Of a DNA stretch of 64,000 nt, positions 14,913-27,212 are shown one piece after another. Below the pieces are notes generated by a model. The model was not told the DNA's origin, did not search any database, and worked only from the letters and a program-made list of their open reading frames with translations. A program made the translations under genes and the position numbers. Position 1 is the first letter of the stretch; every line of letters starts with the position of its first letter. The DNA comes from Herbaspirillum robiniae (GTDB lineage: Bacteria; Pseudomonadota; Gammaproteobacteria; Burkholderiales; Burkholderiaceae_D): assembly GCF_002213415.1 (NCBI RefSeq), contig NZ_NJGU01000009.1, forward strand, positions 62,001-126,000, read 5' to 3'.

Positions 14913-16981
14913 GTTTCTTCCTTAAATGCCGGTGGCATGCTTTCTCCCACGGGTGATATCGACAAAGCACAAGCTTGTTCCGCATGCTCCAATCGTGATG
15001 GGATGTCTATAGGCATCAATTGAATGACTGCGCCATCAGGAACCGTAGGATTATCCAGAATCTGGATTAGGCCCGTTATCCGCTCTAGTTGCGTGCGGTG
15101 GTGTTTTGCCCACGCGCCGGCACCTAAATCACCATCCCTTTCCGCCTGTTCAGCCATTGCGAGTAGACGCGCTGCTTCGGCATAGGCGTGACGGATACGG
15201 TTTTCTTTCTCGCTCTCGCCTTTCACGCAAACCTGTTCTCCGCAATTGAGGCAATCGCGATGCATCTGGCACGGCGACATAACGTAGTCATGAATGCAAT
15301 ATCCAAAGTCCGTCGTATGCGCCGTCGGCACTTTTAATCTCGCGAACTCATCTCTCTTGATGAGAGCCACTTGAGGACCTTTGGCTAGCGGTCCAAACAT
15401 GCGTGTATCGTCGCCAACTGCAGTTCGGATGCGATCTACGATCGCAGCAGGCGTCTCATGATCATAGTATTTGTTCTGCTTCACATTCTTTCGTCCAGAC
15501 CATTTGGCTATATCAAGCTGACTTAAACCGCCTGCCTGAGCGAGCGTGTTCAAATAGTGACGGAACTGATGTGTGTGAACTCGGATCGGGCTCCCATCTA
15601 ATTCATAGAAGCCATGACGGTCGAAGATAGATCGAATACCAGTAGTAGATCGTGCACCAAGCCTGTTATGAATCTGCGGATGCGTCACCGGCTCGATGAC
15701 ACAACTAATACGCGTTTTAGAAGCACTTAACGCATTACGCTGGACTATGAAAAGCGACTCACTGTATTTGAGGCCTGTTTTCTCATTCGCGACAGGAAAC
15801 CCTCGAGGCAATTGGTTGAGCACAGCGACCTCGACATCAGCAAAGCGGACATAGCCTTGGTTCCCATCCTTATATTTGGGGATTCGATGAGTATCGCACC
15901 ACACACCTGGAACGCTTTTGTCGACTTTGTTAGCAAAGATGATTTCTCCAACATCTGCCATGCTTAACAACTTCTCTGATCGGAAGTGCTCGAGCTCTTC
16001 TGTCAGATAAAGGTGAGTTGGATTTTCCTCATACCAAAGCGCAATCTTTCTCGCTTCATCGGTAAGCCTGCGAATTTTCCTGACGGCTTCTTCGACAACA
16101 CCGATCATCGATGGAATAATCCACTTCACCATTGGCGCCGCTCCCTTTGCCGGCCACCATCTCAAACCGTAGGCATCTTCTTCCGAACTATCTTTTTTCT
16201 GCCTAACCTCGCAATTCACGGGCAGACCCAATACTTCGCTAATACGGTCCGGGGCCGAGCAGAGAATCGCGGTCGTCGCCGAAACGAGAACGTCTGCCGG
16301 TTCCGTGGCAAACAGGAACACCTTAGGCAGCGCGTCCAGCGCCGCTTGGCTGGGCATCTTGGCCGCACGACGCTCGTCAGCATCCTTACCAACCCGGATA
16401 GCTTCGGCCGGCCGCTTGAGTGGATTGCGCCATTGGGTAGGCACGATGGTCAACCGGTTGTTGTTCAGGAATCGGGCAATAATCTCGAGTTGGCCACCGT
16501 TTCTGTAAACGACAGCGGCCGCCCCCTTCTCACCGAGAAGCTGGGCAGCACGGTTCAGGACTTGGCTGTCGATGCGCACGGGATCCGCCGGCCCAGTCTC
16601 CAGCAGGGCTACTTCCAGGGCTCTCAGGGCCGCTATTCGCTTACCGACATCGTTACTGCGTTGCATTCCATGCTGGTAACGCATGTAAGACTTCGCGAAG
16701 GACTTAAACGGTTCAAGCATCATGACGCGCCCACACGCTCGCTCTCTGCAGGTATCGCGGTTGCTAAATATGATCCGCAGCTTGCTTTTCTTTGCCGTCA
16801 GCTTGATGGTGTTGGACACTTCCCATGAATCAGCCTCGAAGTCCAGAGAATCACCGAATATGGTCAACTTCGTCCGGCACAGCTCAATGAACGCCGACAT
16901 GTTGGCGCGTGCGTCAAGGTCTGCCTGCGGTATAAATGCAACGATGTCCGCTTGCCGCGACGATGTGAGGTGGTTAGCCAT
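14909..16981 (-). CDS. Tyrosine recombinase 3 of trio, TnpB-like
   Basis: The 690-residue tyrosine recombinase has an ATG start at 16981 with AGGAA upstream; it overlaps the stop of recombinase 2 by 8 bp. A GTG at 17002 is an alternative. The catalytic residues are visible: the first arginine in DRISEVLGLP, HQFRHYLNTLAQ for the H-x-x-R box, and KWSGRKNVKQNKYYDH with W in the second histidine position and the nucleophilic tyrosine. After the catalytic domain comes a cysteine cluster (CIHDYVMSPCQMHRDC, then CGEQVC) that probably binds zinc. Its size and place suit the TnpB type of Tn554-like elements. It should act with its two neighbours in excision and integration. Confidence 0.85.
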   Translation of the reverse strand: MANHLTSSRQADIVAFIPQADLDARANMSAFIELCRTKLTIFGDSLDFEADSWEVSNTIKLTAKKSKLRIIFSNRDTCRERACGRVMMLEPFKSFAKSYMRYQHGMQRSNDVGKRIAALRALEVALLETGPADPVRIDSQVLNRAAQLLGEKGAAAVVYRNGGQLEIIARFLNNNRLTIVPTQWRNPLKRPAEAIRVGKDADERRAAKMPSQAALDALPKVFLFATEPADVLVSATTAILCSAPDRISEVLGLPVNCEVRQKKDSSEEDAYGLRWWPAKGAAPMVKWIIPSMIGVVEEAVRKIRRLTDEARKIALWYEENPTHLYLTEELEHFRSEKLLSMADVGEIIFANKVDKSVPGVWCDTHRIPKYKDGNQGYVRFADVEVAVLNQLPRGFPVANEKTGLKYSESLFIVQRNALSASKTRISCVIEPVTHPQIHNRLGARSTTGIRSIFDRHGFYELDGSPIRVHTHQFRHYLNTLAQAGGLSQLDIAKWSGRKNVKQNKYYDHETPAAIVDRIRTAVGDDTRMFGPLAKGPQVALIKRDEFARLKVPTAHTTDFGYCIHDYVMSPCQMHRDCLNCGEQVCVKGESEKENRIRHAYAEAARLLAMAEQAERDGDLGAGAWAKHHRTQLERITGLIQILDNPTVPDGAVIQLMPIDIPSRLEHAEQACALSISPVGESMPPAFKEET

Positions 16982-18530
16982 GAGCGGCGTTCCTATCAGC
17001 ACGAGCAGCCTCGCAGAGCTGGATAACCTCCGCGACTGCCAGGATGGATCGGTCGTTGATAGAAGCGACCCGCGAATCGCCAGCCGCCATCAGGCGCTCT
17101 CGCTCCGCAATAAGATATTCCAAAATCTGTTCATGCGGACCATCCATCCAGGGCTCAAAGTTGTTGCAGGTATAGCAGGCAACAGGCTTGAGGAATCCGC
17201 AGAACCCGTGCTTACCACAACTCGATATCGCCTCGAATTTTCCGGTGATCTCGGGAGCTCGTATGTGGCTCGCGGGATCTACGCGCCGAGAAGCACCAGT
17301 TGGCCCATTGATAAGCTTGCCAGAAAATGCCTGGGCAAGCGGAGCCATTTGCATCGCTACCGCGCGATCAATACGTTCAACAATGGCTGGCGTTGAACGC
17401 ACATACACACCAACGTTTTGCGTATCGGTATGATCAAGGAGCTCAGCAATCACCAGCTCGCCGTGGCCCTCCTCTGCTGCTCGAGTTCCGACTGTCTGGC
17501 GAAACCTCTTCGCCCCAATATGAATGTGATCTCCGGTACGCTCCGAAATGACCTTAAGCCGTCTGAGTACAGCATTGACCACATTCCCAAGCTGATGCGA
17601 CGTCTGGTGATATTCGTATCCGGCAATTGCTCCGTTTGCAGAGCCACCCGGAAACAGCGGGGCATCCATTGGGTCAAAAAGCTGGCCCGTGAACTGAATC
17701 TGAACGTTTCGGGCGTATTCGTTTACCAGCTTTCCGATTTCGGGAGTCAGCACCCGATCCTTGAACTCACCACGCGCATTACTGTCACGCTGCTTCGCCC
17801 TCGGCATACGCAACGAATAAGTGACTGCGCCATCCTTTTCATGAACGACGGCGACATCGCGAACCTTCAACGCCGCATATTGGGTTGGCCGCTGTCCCAA
17901 CATCATCAACAGCCAACAGAGCACGTACTCCGCCATGCTCACCTCATGTTGTGCATAGGCAGCGTTAAGCGCTTTTTGCAATGCCTCAAGTTCCACTGTG
18001 GTCAGTGGCCCTTTCAAAGGGTCCATCGTAGCAACACTCACCCCCTTCGGATTACCTTTGAGTTTCAGGTGCGACAATAGCGCTTCGGCATCCCTCGTGA
18101 TGCCGAGATATCCGAGTGATCTCCAACGCATCAAAAAGCCGGATACGCTACCCAGACACCATTCATTGTCAGCTCCCAGATGGGACTTGTAGCTCAGAAG
18201 GTGTACGCTAGAAATATCAGCCAGCGGGGAATTCGTAGTTTTGGCGATAAAATCAAACAAATGGCCGGCCCGATAAAACATGTTTCTCAAATGAGGCAAC
18301 GACTGGTTTTGGGCATACCAAATGAGCGTCCAACGGAATGCCAAGTCAAATTGCCCCCCGCGCTCTGGTAGCGATGCAAATCGGAGCTTTGCTTCGAAAG
18401 TGGCCTCACGCAGCTCCCATACATCCTCGCGAGGGTCAAACATCGCTCCTCCACGGGTCCGGACATTGCTTGGAAGAGCGCCGGCAGACCGCGCATTGAT
18501 CTGTGAATCCGAGGCGTTAATCGCCGCCAT
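16974..18530 (-). CDS. Tyrosine recombinase 2 of trio
   Basis: The 518-residue protein has a tyrosine-recombinase catalytic domain with GQRPTQYAALKVRD (first arginine), AKRFRQTVGTRAAEEG (second arginine box) and ELLDHTDTQNVGVYV (histidine and nucleophilic tyrosine). The C-terminus carries a cysteine cluster (CGKHGFCGF and CYTCNNF) like that of recombinase 3, then a helical tail. The start overlaps the stop of recombinase 1 by 14 bp. Three overlapping recombinase genes in one operon are typical of RIT-like and Tn554-like elements, which move as a unit. Confidence 0.85.
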   Translation of the reverse strand: MAAINASDSQINARSAGALPSNVRTRGGAMFDPREDVWELREATFEAKLRFASLPERGGQFDLAFRWTLIWYAQNQSLPHLRNMFYRAGHLFDFIAKTTNSPLADISSVHLLSYKSHLGADNEWCLGSVSGFLMRWRSLGYLGITRDAEALLSHLKLKGNPKGVSVATMDPLKGPLTTVELEALQKALNAAYAQHEVSMAEYVLCWLLMMLGQRPTQYAALKVRDVAVVHEKDGAVTYSLRMPRAKQRDSNARGEFKDRVLTPEIGKLVNEYARNVQIQFTGQLFDPMDAPLFPGGSANGAIAGYEYHQTSHQLGNVVNAVLRRLKVISERTGDHIHIGAKRFRQTVGTRAAEEGHGELVIAELLDHTDTQNVGVYVRSTPAIVERIDRAVAMQMAPLAQAFSGKLINGPTGASRRVDPASHIRAPEITGKFEAISSCGKHGFCGFLKPVACYTCNNFEPWMDGPHEQILEYLIAERERLMAAGDSRVASINDRSILAVAEVIQLCEAARADRNAAHG

Positions 18531-19791
18531 TTTTTGGTTTCACCATGTTGTTTTGTAGCTGAAGCGAGGCCTCTCGTGCCTTCCGCTCGATTTCCCGCCG
18601 TGTATAGCTTGCGGCGGTATTCGATGTCTCCGACCAACCCATTACCTGAGACCGGATCTTCTTTTCCATTTCTTGGTCGAGGCCCTGTTCATCGGCAATA
18701 CTAGAGAAGTTGTAGTTGTACGTATGGCGGAACAAGTGGGGGTAGACGTCGGGAAACTCAGGGTGCCGCCTGCACAGCACATCAAATATCTTGTTCAACC
18801 CACGAAGCGAGAGGGGAGCCCCGCCATTTGCGACGAAGAGGAAGCCGTGCTTCCGCGCCTTGGGGAACCGGTGCCGCGCCTCAAGGATGTACTGCCGTGT
18901 GAGCCGCGCCAGGTCATCGCTTATCGCAAGAAGGCGGGCGGCCGTCTTGGCATTGGGCTGTTGGACACGCGGATCGCTCGGGTCATCCGCGCGGCGAGCG
19001 ATGAATGCCTCGTTCGCCCTAAAATCCACGTCGGTGATCCGTACGCCGAGAAGCTCACCACGACGGATGCCGAGCCCCATAAACCAGCGGACGATGAGTT
19101 CGTTGCGAATTCTAGCGTGCTGCCCTTCCCACGGATTCTCCGCTGAACGAGGGTCAACAATTTCCCAGAGACGCGCTTGCGCCGCCTCTCCGATCGCCCG
19201 GCGGCCGCGGGCGCTATTGCGGCTTTTGCCGGCAGGTATCCGAGCTGCCAGGCCGGATACCGTCGTCTCACAGGCATTAAAGAGCGTCTCTCTCGATGGA
19301 TGGTATGCACTCAGACCTAGCAGACGCCTATCCGCCAGCCAGCGTATGAACTGCCGGATATATCTTAGGCGCACGGCAGCAGAATCGCCTGCGACCTCCT
19401 GGAAACTTTTCTTTGCCTTGACGCGGAAGCTTTCGAGGGAAGTAACTGCGCGCTTCGACACGGTCGCTGCCGCTTCGACCTGAGTCTCAATGTCCGACAT
19501 GGGAAAGCGACAGAACTGCGCCAGAGCATCGAGCTCCCCTAATTCGAGCAATCGCCCTTCCAGCATGCGCTTATCGAGGTCAATTCCATGTCTATCACAA
19601 AACAGTAGAAACACCTTCACGGCACGTAGCACCTGCTCGATGGTGGCGCTCGCCCGGTTGCGGGCACGATACTCAGTTAGCGTAAAGACTGTCGGATCGA
19701 ACAATGGCATGCCAGTACCGACCTCGACCAGTATAGGAAAGCGCTCACCCGACTCAAAAACAGAAGTTCTGACAGTGTAGCGCTCGACCAT
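18517..19791 (-). CDS. Tyrosine recombinase 1 of trio, first gene of the block
   Basis: The 424-residue protein is a phage-integrase-type recombinase. Residues 60-180 resemble an N-terminal core-binding domain. The catalytic domain shows GIRRGELLGVRITDVD (first arginine), NAKTAARLL (lysine), PHLFRHTYNYN (H-x-x-R) and QVMGWSETSNTAASYTRRE (W in the histidine position and the nucleophilic tyrosine). It is the island gene closest to ssb, and such genes normally lie next to one end of the element. The start is the first ATG after a 60-bp AT-rich spacer. It probably initiates transcription of the whole recombinase operon. Confidence 0.87.
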   Translation of the reverse strand: MVERYTVRTSVFESGERFPILVEVGTGMPLFDPTVFTLTEYRARNRASATIEQVLRAVKVFLLFCDRHGIDLDKRMLEGRLLELGELDALAQFCRFPMSDIETQVEAAATVSKRAVTSLESFRVKAKKSFQEVAGDSAAVRLRYIRQFIRWLADRRLLGLSAYHPSRETLFNACETTVSGLAARIPAGKSRNSARGRRAIGEAAQARLWEIVDPRSAENPWEGQHARIRNELIVRWFMGLGIRRGELLGVRITDVDFRANEAFIARRADDPSDPRVQQPNAKTAARLLAISDDLARLTRQYILEARHRFPKARKHGFLFVANGGAPLSLRGLNKIFDVLCRRHPEFPDVYPHLFRHTYNYNFSSIADEQGLDQEMEKKIRSQVMGWSETSNTAASYTRREIERKAREASLQLQNNMVKPKNGGD

Positions 19792-19854
19792 TTATTTACA
19801 CCTCAAAAAGTGCCGAATTCATAGCACCATACTCCTAAGTGTAAAAAATGCAAA
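19792..19854. other. Candidate right end of the genomic island
   Basis: This AT-rich spacer lies between the first recombinase gene and the ssb terminator, so the island-chromosome junction should be here. TTTACAC (19795-19801) and GTGTAAA (19839-19845) are inverted repeats, but they are 37 bp apart, too far for a tyrosine-recombinase core site. No matching direct repeat was found in the window, as expected if the other end is outside it. Confidence 0.4.
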
Positions 19855-19890
19855 TAAGAAAAAAGCCCGTAACCACAAGGGTTACGGGCC
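19855..19890 (-). terminator. Rho-independent terminator of ssb
   Basis: GCCCGTAACC (19865-19874), a 4-nt loop and the complementary arm form a strong stem; on the minus strand it is followed by six T residues. It ends the MFS-ssb transcript and marks the last core-genome sequence before the island. Confidence 0.88.
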
Positions 19891-19918
19891 ACTAATTACA
19901 TTTCTTTAAAAGTGCTCG

Positions 19919-20449
19919 TCAGAACGGAATATCGTCGTCCTCGAAATTGGAGGCCGGGCGCTGGGCCGGCTGCTGGCGCGGAGCACCGCCGCCGCCACCG
20001 CCCATGCCGCCACCACCACCGCCGCCGGCATTCTGGCGCGGCGCGCCGCCGTAACCACCGCCGCCGCCACCGCCGTAGCTGCCTTCGTCCATCGAGCCGC
20101 CGCCACCGCCGCCCTGACGGCTGCCCAGCATCTGCATGGTGTCGGCGATGATTTCGGTGGTGTAGCGCTCGACGCCTTCCTTGTCTTGCCACTTGCGGGT
20201 CTGCAGGCGGCCTTCGACGTAGATCTGCGAGCCCTTCTTCAGGTACTGGCCGGCGATTTCAGCCAGCTTGCGGTAGAAGGTGATGCGGTGCCACTCGGTG
20301 AGCTCTTTCTTCTCGCCGCTGTTCTTGTCCTTCCAGCTTTCGGTCGTGGCGACGGCGATGTTGGTGACGGCTTCGCCGTTCGGCATGTAGCGCGTTTCCG
20401 GATCGCGTCCGAGGTTGCCGACGATGATGACTTTGTTGACCGATGCCAT
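19919..20449 (-). CDS. ssb: Single-stranded DNA-binding protein SSB
   Basis: The 176-residue protein covers single-stranded DNA in replication, recombination and repair and recruits partners through its tail. Residues 1-110 are the OB fold, beginning [18 protein letters not shown]. Residues 112-165 are a very glycine-rich linker with short repeats of Gly runs and APRQ. The protein ends in the acidic tip DDDIPF that binds partner proteins. AGGAG precedes the start. It is 18 bp downstream of the MFS gene and probably shares its transcript. The island is inserted just behind its terminator, leaving the gene intact. Confidence 0.98.
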   Translation of the reverse strand: MASVNKVIIVGNLGRDPETRYMPNGEAVTNIAVATTESWKDKNSGEKKELTEWHRITFYRKLAEIAGQYLKKGSQIYVEGRLQTRKWQDKEGVERYTTEIIADTMQMLGSRQGGGGGGSMDEGSYGGGGGGGYGGAPRQNAGGGGGGGMGGGGGGAPRQQPAQRPASNFEDDDIPF

Positions 20450-20467
20450 TGTTTCTCCTGAAATACG

Positions 20468-21721
20468 TTAGGCAGTTGCACTTGCCGCGTGCGCGCCGCG
20501 CCGGGGCAGGTTTTTCATGTTAGCCGCGATTATAAGCCAGGACAGGCTGGCCACAGCACTCAAGGCGAAGACCGCGGACACACTTACATTTTGTTTGAGC
20601 CAGCCGCCCAGGGCGCCGCCGCAGAACAGGCCCAGCGCCTGCATCGTGTTGTAGACGCCCAGCGCCGAGCCCTTGGCCGCCGGCGGCGCAATGCGCGACA
20701 CCAGCGACGGCTGCGACGCCTCCAGGATATTGAAGGCGACAAAGAACAGGAACAGCAGCGCCACCAGCACCCACCAGTGGGCCGACGGCTGCATGAGCGA
20801 CTGGCTCAGGACGGCCCAGAAACCCAGCTGCACCAGCAGCAGCAAGGCGATGGAGGCGACGAACACCTGCTTCATCCGGCCGTGCTTCTCGGCCACGAAC
20901 ACCGGCGGCAGCATCAGCACGAAGGACGCCAGCACCACCGGCAGGTAGATCTTCCAGTGCTCGTCCACGGCGATGCCGGAGTACTGCACCAGCGCGCCCG
21001 GCAGCACCACGAACATGGCCAGCTGCGTCATGTGCAGCGTGAAGACGCCGAAGTTCAGGCGCATCAGCTCGGGATGGCGCAACACCTCCCCCAGCGGCAC
21101 GCGGCGCGCCTTGACCATCGGCGCGTCCGGCACCACCCACAGCACCACGGCGATGGCGAGCACCGACAGCACGCCGGTCAACCCGAAGATGCCGCCCATG
21201 CCGACCAGCCGGTACAGCACCGGCGACGCCACCAGCGAAATCGCAAAGGTCAGGCCGATGGAGGCGCCGACCATGGCCATGGCCTTGGTGCGGTGCTCTT
21301 CGCGGGTGGAGTCGGCGATGAAGGCGGTGATGGCCGCCGAGATCGCGCCGGCGCCCTGGATGGCGCGCCCGGCAATCACCCAGGCCACGCTGTCGGCCGC
21401 CGCGGCGATGAAGGAGCCCAGGGCGAACAGCACCAGGCCGATCACGATGATGCGCTTGCGGCCGTACTTGTCGGAAGCCATGCCGAACGGGATCTGGCCG
21501 AACGACTGCGCCAGGCCGTAGATGCCCATCGCCAGGCCGACCAGCGCGGCATTGTCGCCGCCGGGCAGGCCCTTGGCATAGACCGCGAACACCGGCAGGA
21601 TCAGGAACAGGCCCAGCATGCGCAAGGCGAAGATGGACGCCAGCGACGCCGAGGCGCGCACTTCGGCGCGCGACATGCCGGCTTTTTCGGGCTGTGCGGA
21701 TGAGCTGAGGGACTGGGTCAT
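20468..21721 (-). CDS. MFS transporter (DHA1-type, YajR-like core)
   Basis: The 417-residue inner-membrane protein has about 12 hydrophobic segments. It carries the MFS motif A between helices 2 and 3 (GMASDKYGRKRII) and the motif C-like GAISAAITAFIAD region of drug/proton antiporters. The N-terminal 25 residues are polar and cytoplasmic. Family members export small toxic compounds with proton uptake; the substrate cannot be read from the sequence. It lies upstream of ssb with an 18-bp gap and on the opposite strand from uvrA, a layout I believe is common in Burkholderiales. Confidence 0.88.
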   Translation of the reverse strand: MTQSLSSSAQPEKAGMSRAEVRASASLASIFALRMLGLFLILPVFAVYAKGLPGGDNAALVGLAMGIYGLAQSFGQIPFGMASDKYGRKRIIVIGLVLFALGSFIAAAADSVAWVIAGRAIQGAGAISAAITAFIADSTREEHRTKAMAMVGASIGLTFAISLVASPVLYRLVGMGGIFGLTGVLSVLAIAVVLWVVPDAPMVKARRVPLGEVLRHPELMRLNFGVFTLHMTQLAMFVVLPGALVQYSGIAVDEHWKIYLPVVLASFVLMLPPVFVAEKHGRMKQVFVASIALLLLVQLGFWAVLSQSLMQPSAHWWVLVALLFLFFVAFNILEASQPSLVSRIAPPAAKGSALGVYNTMQALGLFCGGALGGWLKQNVSVSAVFALSAVASLSWLIIAANMKNLPRRGAHAASATA

Positions 21722-22165
21722 GACAAACGTGGCGGCCGCGCAATCTGGGTGCGCGCTGGCTGTGGGACAAAAACGCTATGGTAACAGCATCGGCCGCCGC
21801 TCCGGAGGGCGGCAGGCGATAGACCTTATGCAGGCGAAGTACTTCCATGTGCGGCATCAATCCAACACTTCATTTCCCCTTCAGGAAAAATTCAGTGGCG
21901 ACAGAGCAAACTGTCATTTGTTTGTAAGAATTTATGCAAAAATGCCTGGTTGCTCATTTTTCTTCACTATCCATAAAAGCCGCCGGTACGCGACGTTCGC
22001 TCGCGTTTCCAAAAAGCAATAATCACCGCCAGGGGAAAGAAGCAACCGCTCGGTATTGAGGGGGAAGCCTGGGTCGTTTCGCGGCGATGTTGCCATTTCT
22101 GCGTATTCCCATGCTTTGAGTTTTGTTTTTCTTGTCGGCATCGGCCGGCTGGCGCGCGTACATCA
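21722..22165. other. Divergent intergenic region between MFS and GT39 genes
   Basis: This 444-bp stretch should hold the promoters of both the MFS-ssb unit and the plus-strand glycosyltransferase. The middle (21890-21980) is AT-rich. I see no gene, no clear -35/-10 pair and no convincing dyad. Confidence 0.4.
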
Positions 22166-23935
22166 ATGTTTTTCTTCATTTCCGCTCCTGAAACCAAGCA
22201 GGGGCAAACGATTTCTGCAACCTCATCGGCCAGGTACGGCCGCAGCGATGCGCCCACGCGCGCCGCCTTGCTGCTGCTGGCCTTCATCGCCTGTGCCTGG
22301 CTGCTGCCCGGCATCTTCGACCACGGTCCGTGGAAGCAGGACGAAACCTATACCTTCGGCATCATCCATCACATGCTGGTCTCGGGCGACTACCTGGTGC
22401 CCACCAACGCCGGCCAGCCGTTCATGGAAAAGCCGCCGCTGTACTACTGGACGGCGGTCCTGTTCGCCAAGGCCTTCCATCCGCTGCTGGGCTACCACGA
22501 CGGCGCCCGGCTGGCCAGCGTGTTCTACAACCTCATCACGCTGTTCTTCGTGGCGCGGATCGCGCAAATGATCTGGAACGAACGCAGCATCCTGAGCGTG
22601 CCGGTGCTGGGCACGCTGGCGCTGTTCGCCGGCTCGCCGGGCATGATCAAGCACGCCCACGACATGTTCACCGACGTCGCGCTGGTCTGCGGCGGCGCCA
22701 TGGCCACCTACGGCCTGCTGGCCATCGCCCGGAACGAGAAGCGCGGCACTCCCGCCCTGGCGGCCGCGCTCTGGTTCGGCCTGGGGGTGGGCATCACCGA
22801 GATGACCAAGGGCCTGTTCGTGCCGCTGACCTTCGCCGCCACCGCGATGTGCGTCGGCGCGCTGGTGCGCGAGTGCCGCACCTGGTCCTACTGGAAGATG
22901 GTGGGTATCGCGGTGCTGGTGTCGCTGCCCTTCTTCGTGGTGTGGCCGGCGCTGCTGGCGCAGCACTCGGTGCCGCTGTTCATGGAATGGTTCTGGGACA
23001 ACAACGTCGGCCGCTTCTTCGGTTTCTCGGTCGCCAAGCTCGGCTCGGACAACGACCAGGCCGTCATCCTGCGCGCGCTGAGCGGGTTCGCCCTGCCGGG
23101 CTCGGTGCTGGCGCTGCTGGCGCTGGCCACCGGCGACTGGCGCCGCATCGGACAGCCGCACATCGCGCTGCCGCTGGCCTTCGCCGCCATCAGCCTGGCC
23201 GTGCTGCAGAGTTCGGCCACCGCCCGCCAGCTCTACCTGCTGCCGATCCTGCTGCCGCTGATCATGGTCGGCGCCCATGCGGTGCCGCGCCTGCCGGACT
23301 GGCTGCACATCGTCTGGGACTGGTTCGCGCGCATCGGCTTCGGCCTGATCTCGGCGGTGATCTGGGCAACCTATGTGGTGTCGACCATGTCGCCGCAGTA
23401 CCACCACTGGATCGCCTACTTCGGCAAATGGCTGCCGCTGGGCTTCGTCACGCCGTTCCAGCCGCTGGCCGTGGCCGGGGCCGCCGCCATGACGGCCTGC
23501 TGGCTGTGGGCGCTGAACAAGTTCAAGCTCGGCGGCAAGTGGCGCGGCGCCTTCAGCTGGTTCGCCGGCATCACCCTGATGTGGGGCCTGGCCTATACCC
23601 TGCTGCTGCCCTGGGGCGACTTCGGCAAGAGCTACGAATACGTGTACGGCCGCCTCGACGACAAGATCTCCCACGCCTGGAAGGCCGGCGACTGCATGGC
23701 CAGCGAAAACCTGGGCGAGTCCGAGGCGCCCATGCTGTATTACTACACCGGCATCCTGCACCAGCCCATCGACGGCATCAACCAGACCGCCTGCAACTGG
23801 GTGATCCTGCAGACGCCCGGCCTGGCGCCGTTGCCCGAAGGCGACTGGACGCCGTTCTGGGAAGGCAGCCGCGACGGCGACGACGCGCAGGTGCTGAAGG
23901 TCTACCGCCGCAGCGAACCGGCGCCCAAATCCTGA
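22166..23935 (+). CDS. GT39/ArnT-like membrane glycosyltransferase
   Basis: The 589-residue inner-membrane protein belongs to the PMT/ArnT family, which moves a sugar from a polyprenyl-phosphate donor to lipid A or another acceptor at the periplasmic face. A polar N-terminus precedes TM1 (residues 34-50). The first periplasmic loop has the family signature WKQDET, with an acidic pair expected to be catalytic, followed by FMEKPPLYYW. About 12 membrane segments follow and a soluble periplasmic tail starts near residue 480. Whether it adds aminoarabinose, mannose or another sugar is not visible. No RBS is obvious at the ATG, so the start may lie a little downstream. Confidence 0.85.
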   Translation: MFFFISAPETKQGQTISATSSARYGRSDAPTRAALLLLAFIACAWLLPGIFDHGPWKQDETYTFGIIHHMLVSGDYLVPTNAGQPFMEKPPLYYWTAVLFAKAFHPLLGYHDGARLASVFYNLITLFFVARIAQMIWNERSILSVPVLGTLALFAGSPGMIKHAHDMFTDVALVCGGAMATYGLLAIARNEKRGTPALAAALWFGLGVGITEMTKGLFVPLTFAATAMCVGALVRECRTWSYWKMVGIAVLVSLPFFVVWPALLAQHSVPLFMEWFWDNNVGRFFGFSVAKLGSDNDQAVILRALSGFALPGSVLALLALATGDWRRIGQPHIALPLAFAAISLAVLQSSATARQLYLLPILLPLIMVGAHAVPRLPDWLHIVWDWFARIGFGLISAVIWATYVVSTMSPQYHHWIAYFGKWLPLGFVTPFQPLAVAGAAAMTACWLWALNKFKLGGKWRGAFSWFAGITLMWGLAYTLLLPWGDFGKSYEYVYGRLDDKISHAWKAGDCMASENLGESEAPMLYYYTGILHQPIDGINQTACNWVILQTPGLAPLPEGDWTPFWEGSRDGDDAQVLKVYRRSEPAPKS

Positions 23936-23958
23936 CCCTGTTGCCATCATCGCAACGC

Positions 23959-23989
23959 AAAAAGCCGGCCTCCCGCCGGCTTTTTTTCT
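23959..23989 (+). terminator. Rho-independent terminator after GT39 gene
   Basis: AAGCCGGC (23962-23969), a 5-nt loop, GCCGGCTT (23975-23982) and a run of T residues form a strong terminator 25 bp after the stop codon. Confidence 0.9.
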
Positions 23990-24153
23990 TGCGCCGCTTT
24001 CATTTCGGCGCGGCGTTCCCATATGGGTTCCCTGCCGCGCCGGCGCACCCTGCCGGCTGTTTGCAGTCCTGTTATAGTTACATGTTGTCCCACCGTTCCC
24101 CCGCATACGTCCACGCGCTTTGCGGCGGCAGGAAAACCTAGCTGAAGGCATCC

Positions 24154-27009
<2,856 letters not shown>

Positions 27010-27212
27010 GAAATAGTCAGGCCGGCTTGAGCGCGCGCAAACGATACAGATAAATCCGCCATCTGTATCTTGCGCGCCGGCGGCAAGGGCATACAGTCAT
27101 GCGTTTCGGTCTGTGTGCTGCTCTGTGGCCGCCTGGCGCACAATAGGCACACGATAAGCACGAGATAGGCGGGCCGCGCAAGCGCTCCGCCGTGCAACCC
27201 AGGAAGTCCATC

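Noticed and set aside
19795-19845. TTTACAC/GTGTAAA inverted repeat as the island core attachment site.
   Set aside because: The arms are 37 bp apart; tyrosine recombinases use arms around a 6-8 bp spacer. It is kept only as a note on the junction.
24050-24100. Possible LexA box upstream of uvrA (CTG and CAG triplets around 24057-24066).
   Set aside because: The spacing does not fit CTG-N10-CAG, so no SOS box is claimed.
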